Positions 46,154 through 47,855 of a stretch of 47,855 nt of DNA are shown one piece after another (the first letter of the stretch is position 1; each line of letters opens with the position of its first letter). This DNA is from JBOGEN01 sp050743265 (GTDB taxonomy: Bacteria > Actinomycetota > Actinomycetes > JBOGEN01): assembly GCA_050743265.1 (NCBI GenBank), contig JBOGEN010000220.1, positions 1-47,855 of the forward strand. Reading direction: 5' to 3'. Below the pieces are notes generated by a model that ran no database searches, was not told where the DNA came from, and worked only from the letters and a program-made list of their open reading frames with translations. The position numbers and the translations under genes were made by a program.

Positions 46154-47855
46154 ATGGCACCCGGCAGCCCGTCCTCGCCCGCCGCGCGCTACGCGGCCTC
46201 CCGCCGCCGGGAGGCCAGGGCCGGCCGCAGCGCAGGGGAGGACCTGGCCTCGTTTGCCGACCTCTACCCGTTCGGCCTGGACGACTTCCAGGTCCGCGCC
46301 TGCCAGGCCCTGGCCGACGGCAAGGGCGTGCTCGTCGCCGCCCCCACCGGCTCGGGCAAGACCGTGGTCGGGGAGTTCGCCGTCCACCTGGCCCTGGCCC
46401 GTGGCCAGAAGTGCTTCTACACGACGCCGATCAAGGCCCTGTCCAACCAGAAGTACGCCGACCTCGTGCGCCGGTACGGGCAGCACAAGGTCGGCCTGCT
46501 CACCGGCGACAACTCGGTCAACGGGGAGGCGCCCGTCGTCGTCATGACGACCGAGGTGCTGCGCAACATGCTCTACGCGGGCTCGCCCACGCTGCGCGGT
46601 CTCGGACACGTCGTCATGGACGAGGTGCACTACCTCTCCGACAGGTTCCGCGGCGCCGTGTGGGAGGAGGTCATCATCGGCCTGCCGGAGTCGGTGAGCC
46701 TGGCCTGCCTGTCCGCGACCGTGTCCAACGCGGAGGAGTTCGCCGACTGGCTCGTCACCGTCCGCGGCGACGTCGAGGTCGTCGTGTCCGAGCACCGTCC
46801 CGTCCCGCTCTGGCAGCACGTCGCCGTCGGCGGTCGCCTGGTCGACCTGTTCGTCGACGAGGGCACGAAGCAGGTCAACCCCGAGCTCGTCCGCCTGGCC
46901 CGCGACGACACCAGCCGCGGACGGGGCGGGGACAAGCGGTCGGCCCGCGGCCGGCAGCGCCCACGGCGCCTCCGCCGGCCCGACCGGGTCGAGGTCATCG
47001 ACCGGCTGGCCGCCGCCGACCTGCTGCCCGCCATCACGTTCATCTTCAGCCGGGCCGGCTGCGACGCCGCCGTCCTGCAGTGCCTGTACGCGGGGATGCG
47101 GCTCACCACCCCCGCCGAGCGGGACGCGATCCGTGCCCACGCCGAGGCACGCTGCGCCGCGCTGCCGGAGCACGACCTCGCCGTCCTCGGCTACCACGAG
47201 TGGCTCGCCGGGCTCGAGCGCGGCCTGGCCGCCCACCACGCGGGCATGCTGCCCACGTTCAAGGAGGTCGTCGAGGAGCTGTTCGTCCAGGGCCTCGTCA
47301 AGGCCGTCTTCGCCACGGAGACGCTCTCGCTCGGCATCAACATGCCCGCGCGCACCGTGGTCCTCGAGCGGCTGTCGAAGTGGAACGGCGAGACGCACGC
47401 CGACCTCACGCCCGGCGAGTACACCCAGCTCACCGGGCGCGCCGGACGGCGCGGCATCGACGTCGAAGGCCACGCCGTCGTCCTGGGGCAGCCGGGCCTG
47501 GACCCGAAGGCGGTCGGCGGGCTCGCCAGCACGCGGACGTACCCGCTGCACTCGTCGTTCCGCCCCTCGTACAACATGGCCGTCAACCTCGTCGGCCAGG
47601 TGGGACGCGAACGGGCGACCGCACTGCTCGAGTCCTCGTTCGCGCAGTTCCAGGCCGACCGGGCCGTGGTCGGGCTCGCCCGGCAGGTCCGCCGCAACGA
47701 GGAGGCGCTCGACGGCTACCTCGAGGCGATGACGTGCGAGGCCGGCGACTTCGCCGAGTACGCCGCCCTGCGTCGCGCCGTCGGGGACCGCGAGGCCGAG
47801 CTGGCCCGGGCGGGGGCGGCGCAACGCCGCGCGCAGGCGGCGAGCAGCCTGCAGC
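46154..47855 (+). CDS. helY: Ski2-like DEAD/DEAH helicase HelY, C-terminus cut by window edge
   Basis: The open frame of 567 codons runs off the window end. Motifs are in order: FGLDDFQVRACQAL (Q-like), VAAPTGSGKTVVGEFAV (Walker A), TTPIKALSNQKY (Ia), VVMDEVHYLSD (DEVH), CLSATVSNAEEF (III), FIFSRAGCDAA (IV), VFATETLSLGINMPARTVV (V) and QLTGRAGRRGID (VI). This is the Ski2/Mtr4 family; HelY of mycobacteria (Rv2092c) sits next to tatC as here. It probably unwinds RNA or structured nucleic acids, possibly for decay. A basic linker (RGRGGDKRSARGRQRPRRLRR) is inserted after domain 1. About 350 residues are expected beyond the window. Confidence 0.93.
   Translation, partial: MAPGSPSSPAARYAASRRREARAGRSAGEDLASFADLYPFGLDDFQVRACQALADGKGVLVAAPTGSGKTVVGEFAVHLALARGQKCFYTTPIKALSNQKYADLVRRYGQHKVGLLTGDNSVNGEAPVVVMTTEVLRNMLYAGSPTLRGLGHVVMDEVHYLSDRFRGAVWEEVIIGLPESVSLACLSATVSNAEEFADWLVTVRGDVEVVVSEHRPVPLWQHVAVGGRLVDLFVDEGTKQVNPELVRLARDDTSRGRGGDKRSARGRQRPRRLRRPDRVEVIDRLAAADLLPAITFIFSRAGCDAAVLQCLYAGMRLTTPAERDAIRAHAEARCAALPEHDLAVLGYHEWLAGLERGLAAHHAGMLPTFKEVVEELFVQGLVKAVFATETLSLGINMPARTVVLERLSKWNGETHADLTPGEYTQLTGRAGRRGIDVEGHAVVLGQPGLDPKAVGGLASTRTYPLHSSFRPSYNMAVNLVGQVGRERATALLESSFAQFQADRAVVGLARQVRRNEEALDGYLEAMTCEAGDFAEYAALRRAVGDREAELARAGAAQRRAQAASSLQ

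Overview
The window is a very GC-rich actinobacterial chromosome segment. It carries mycothiol ligase mshC, F420-type LLM oxidoreductase, Pup/20S proteasome genes, pafBC, tatAC and helY, together with frequent GTG starts. Most of its backbone follows the order I recall from Mycobacterium tuberculosis, roughly Rv2136c (uppP) down to Rv2092c (helY). The exact genus cannot be fixed from sequence alone. Both ends are cut inside genes: an aldo/keto reductase at the left and the Ski2-like helicase helY at the right. I saw no rRNA, tRNA, IS element, CRISPR array or origin, and no gene-free stretch above 300 bases.

Layout. 1-9.9 kb: aldo/keto reductase (-), LLM oxidoreductase, uppP, M23 endopeptidase (-), corA (-), a conserved trio (histidine phosphatase, DUF3090, SCO1664-like), mshC, PAC2 protein (-), universal stress protein (-). 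10-14.3 kb: metH with an overlapping HAD phosphatase. 14.5-22.5 kb: a complete peptide-type ABC importer (binding lipoprotein, two permeases, two ATPases) followed by a second binding lipoprotein. 22.5-27.5 kb (-): a secreted SNase-like/lamin-tail protein and a MacB/FtsX-type ABC pair, separated by a short 17-bp tandem repeat field. 27.7-31.6 kb: RecB-family nuclease (-) divergent from an M50 protease, then trmI and a one-TM protein. 31.6-40 kb: the proteasome core arc, dop, pup, an endonuclease VII-like gene, prcB, prcA, then a secreted M14 peptidase (-) and pafA. 40-47.9 kb: two-domain FKBP lipoprotein, pafB, pafC, a CxxC protein, a small membrane protein, tatA, tatC, a diacylglycerol-kinase-like lipid kinase, helY.

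Function. Pup (already ending in Gly-Gly-Glu) is ligated to lysines by PafA, removed by Dop, and pupylated proteins are unfolded by ARC into the PrcA/PrcB chamber. PafBC is the neighbouring DNA-damage regulator. Cell-wall genes (uppP, M23, M14), redox thiol synthesis (mshC), one-carbon metabolism (metH), peptide import and Tat export flank it.

Most notable observations: (i) a free-standing endonuclease VII-like gene sits inside the pup-prcBA operon, and base composition collapses across the last codons of pup and the first codons of that gene, with a perfect hairpin just after its start codon; (ii) at least eleven genes show a TAnnnT box 6-8 nt before the start codon, the signature of leaderless transcripts, and in three of them the upstream gene's stop codon is the first half of that box; (iii) three genes have short tandem duplications at their 3' ends, one giving the same tail and stop in all three frames; (iv) the M14 peptidase looks frameshifted at a CA repeat in its signal peptide.
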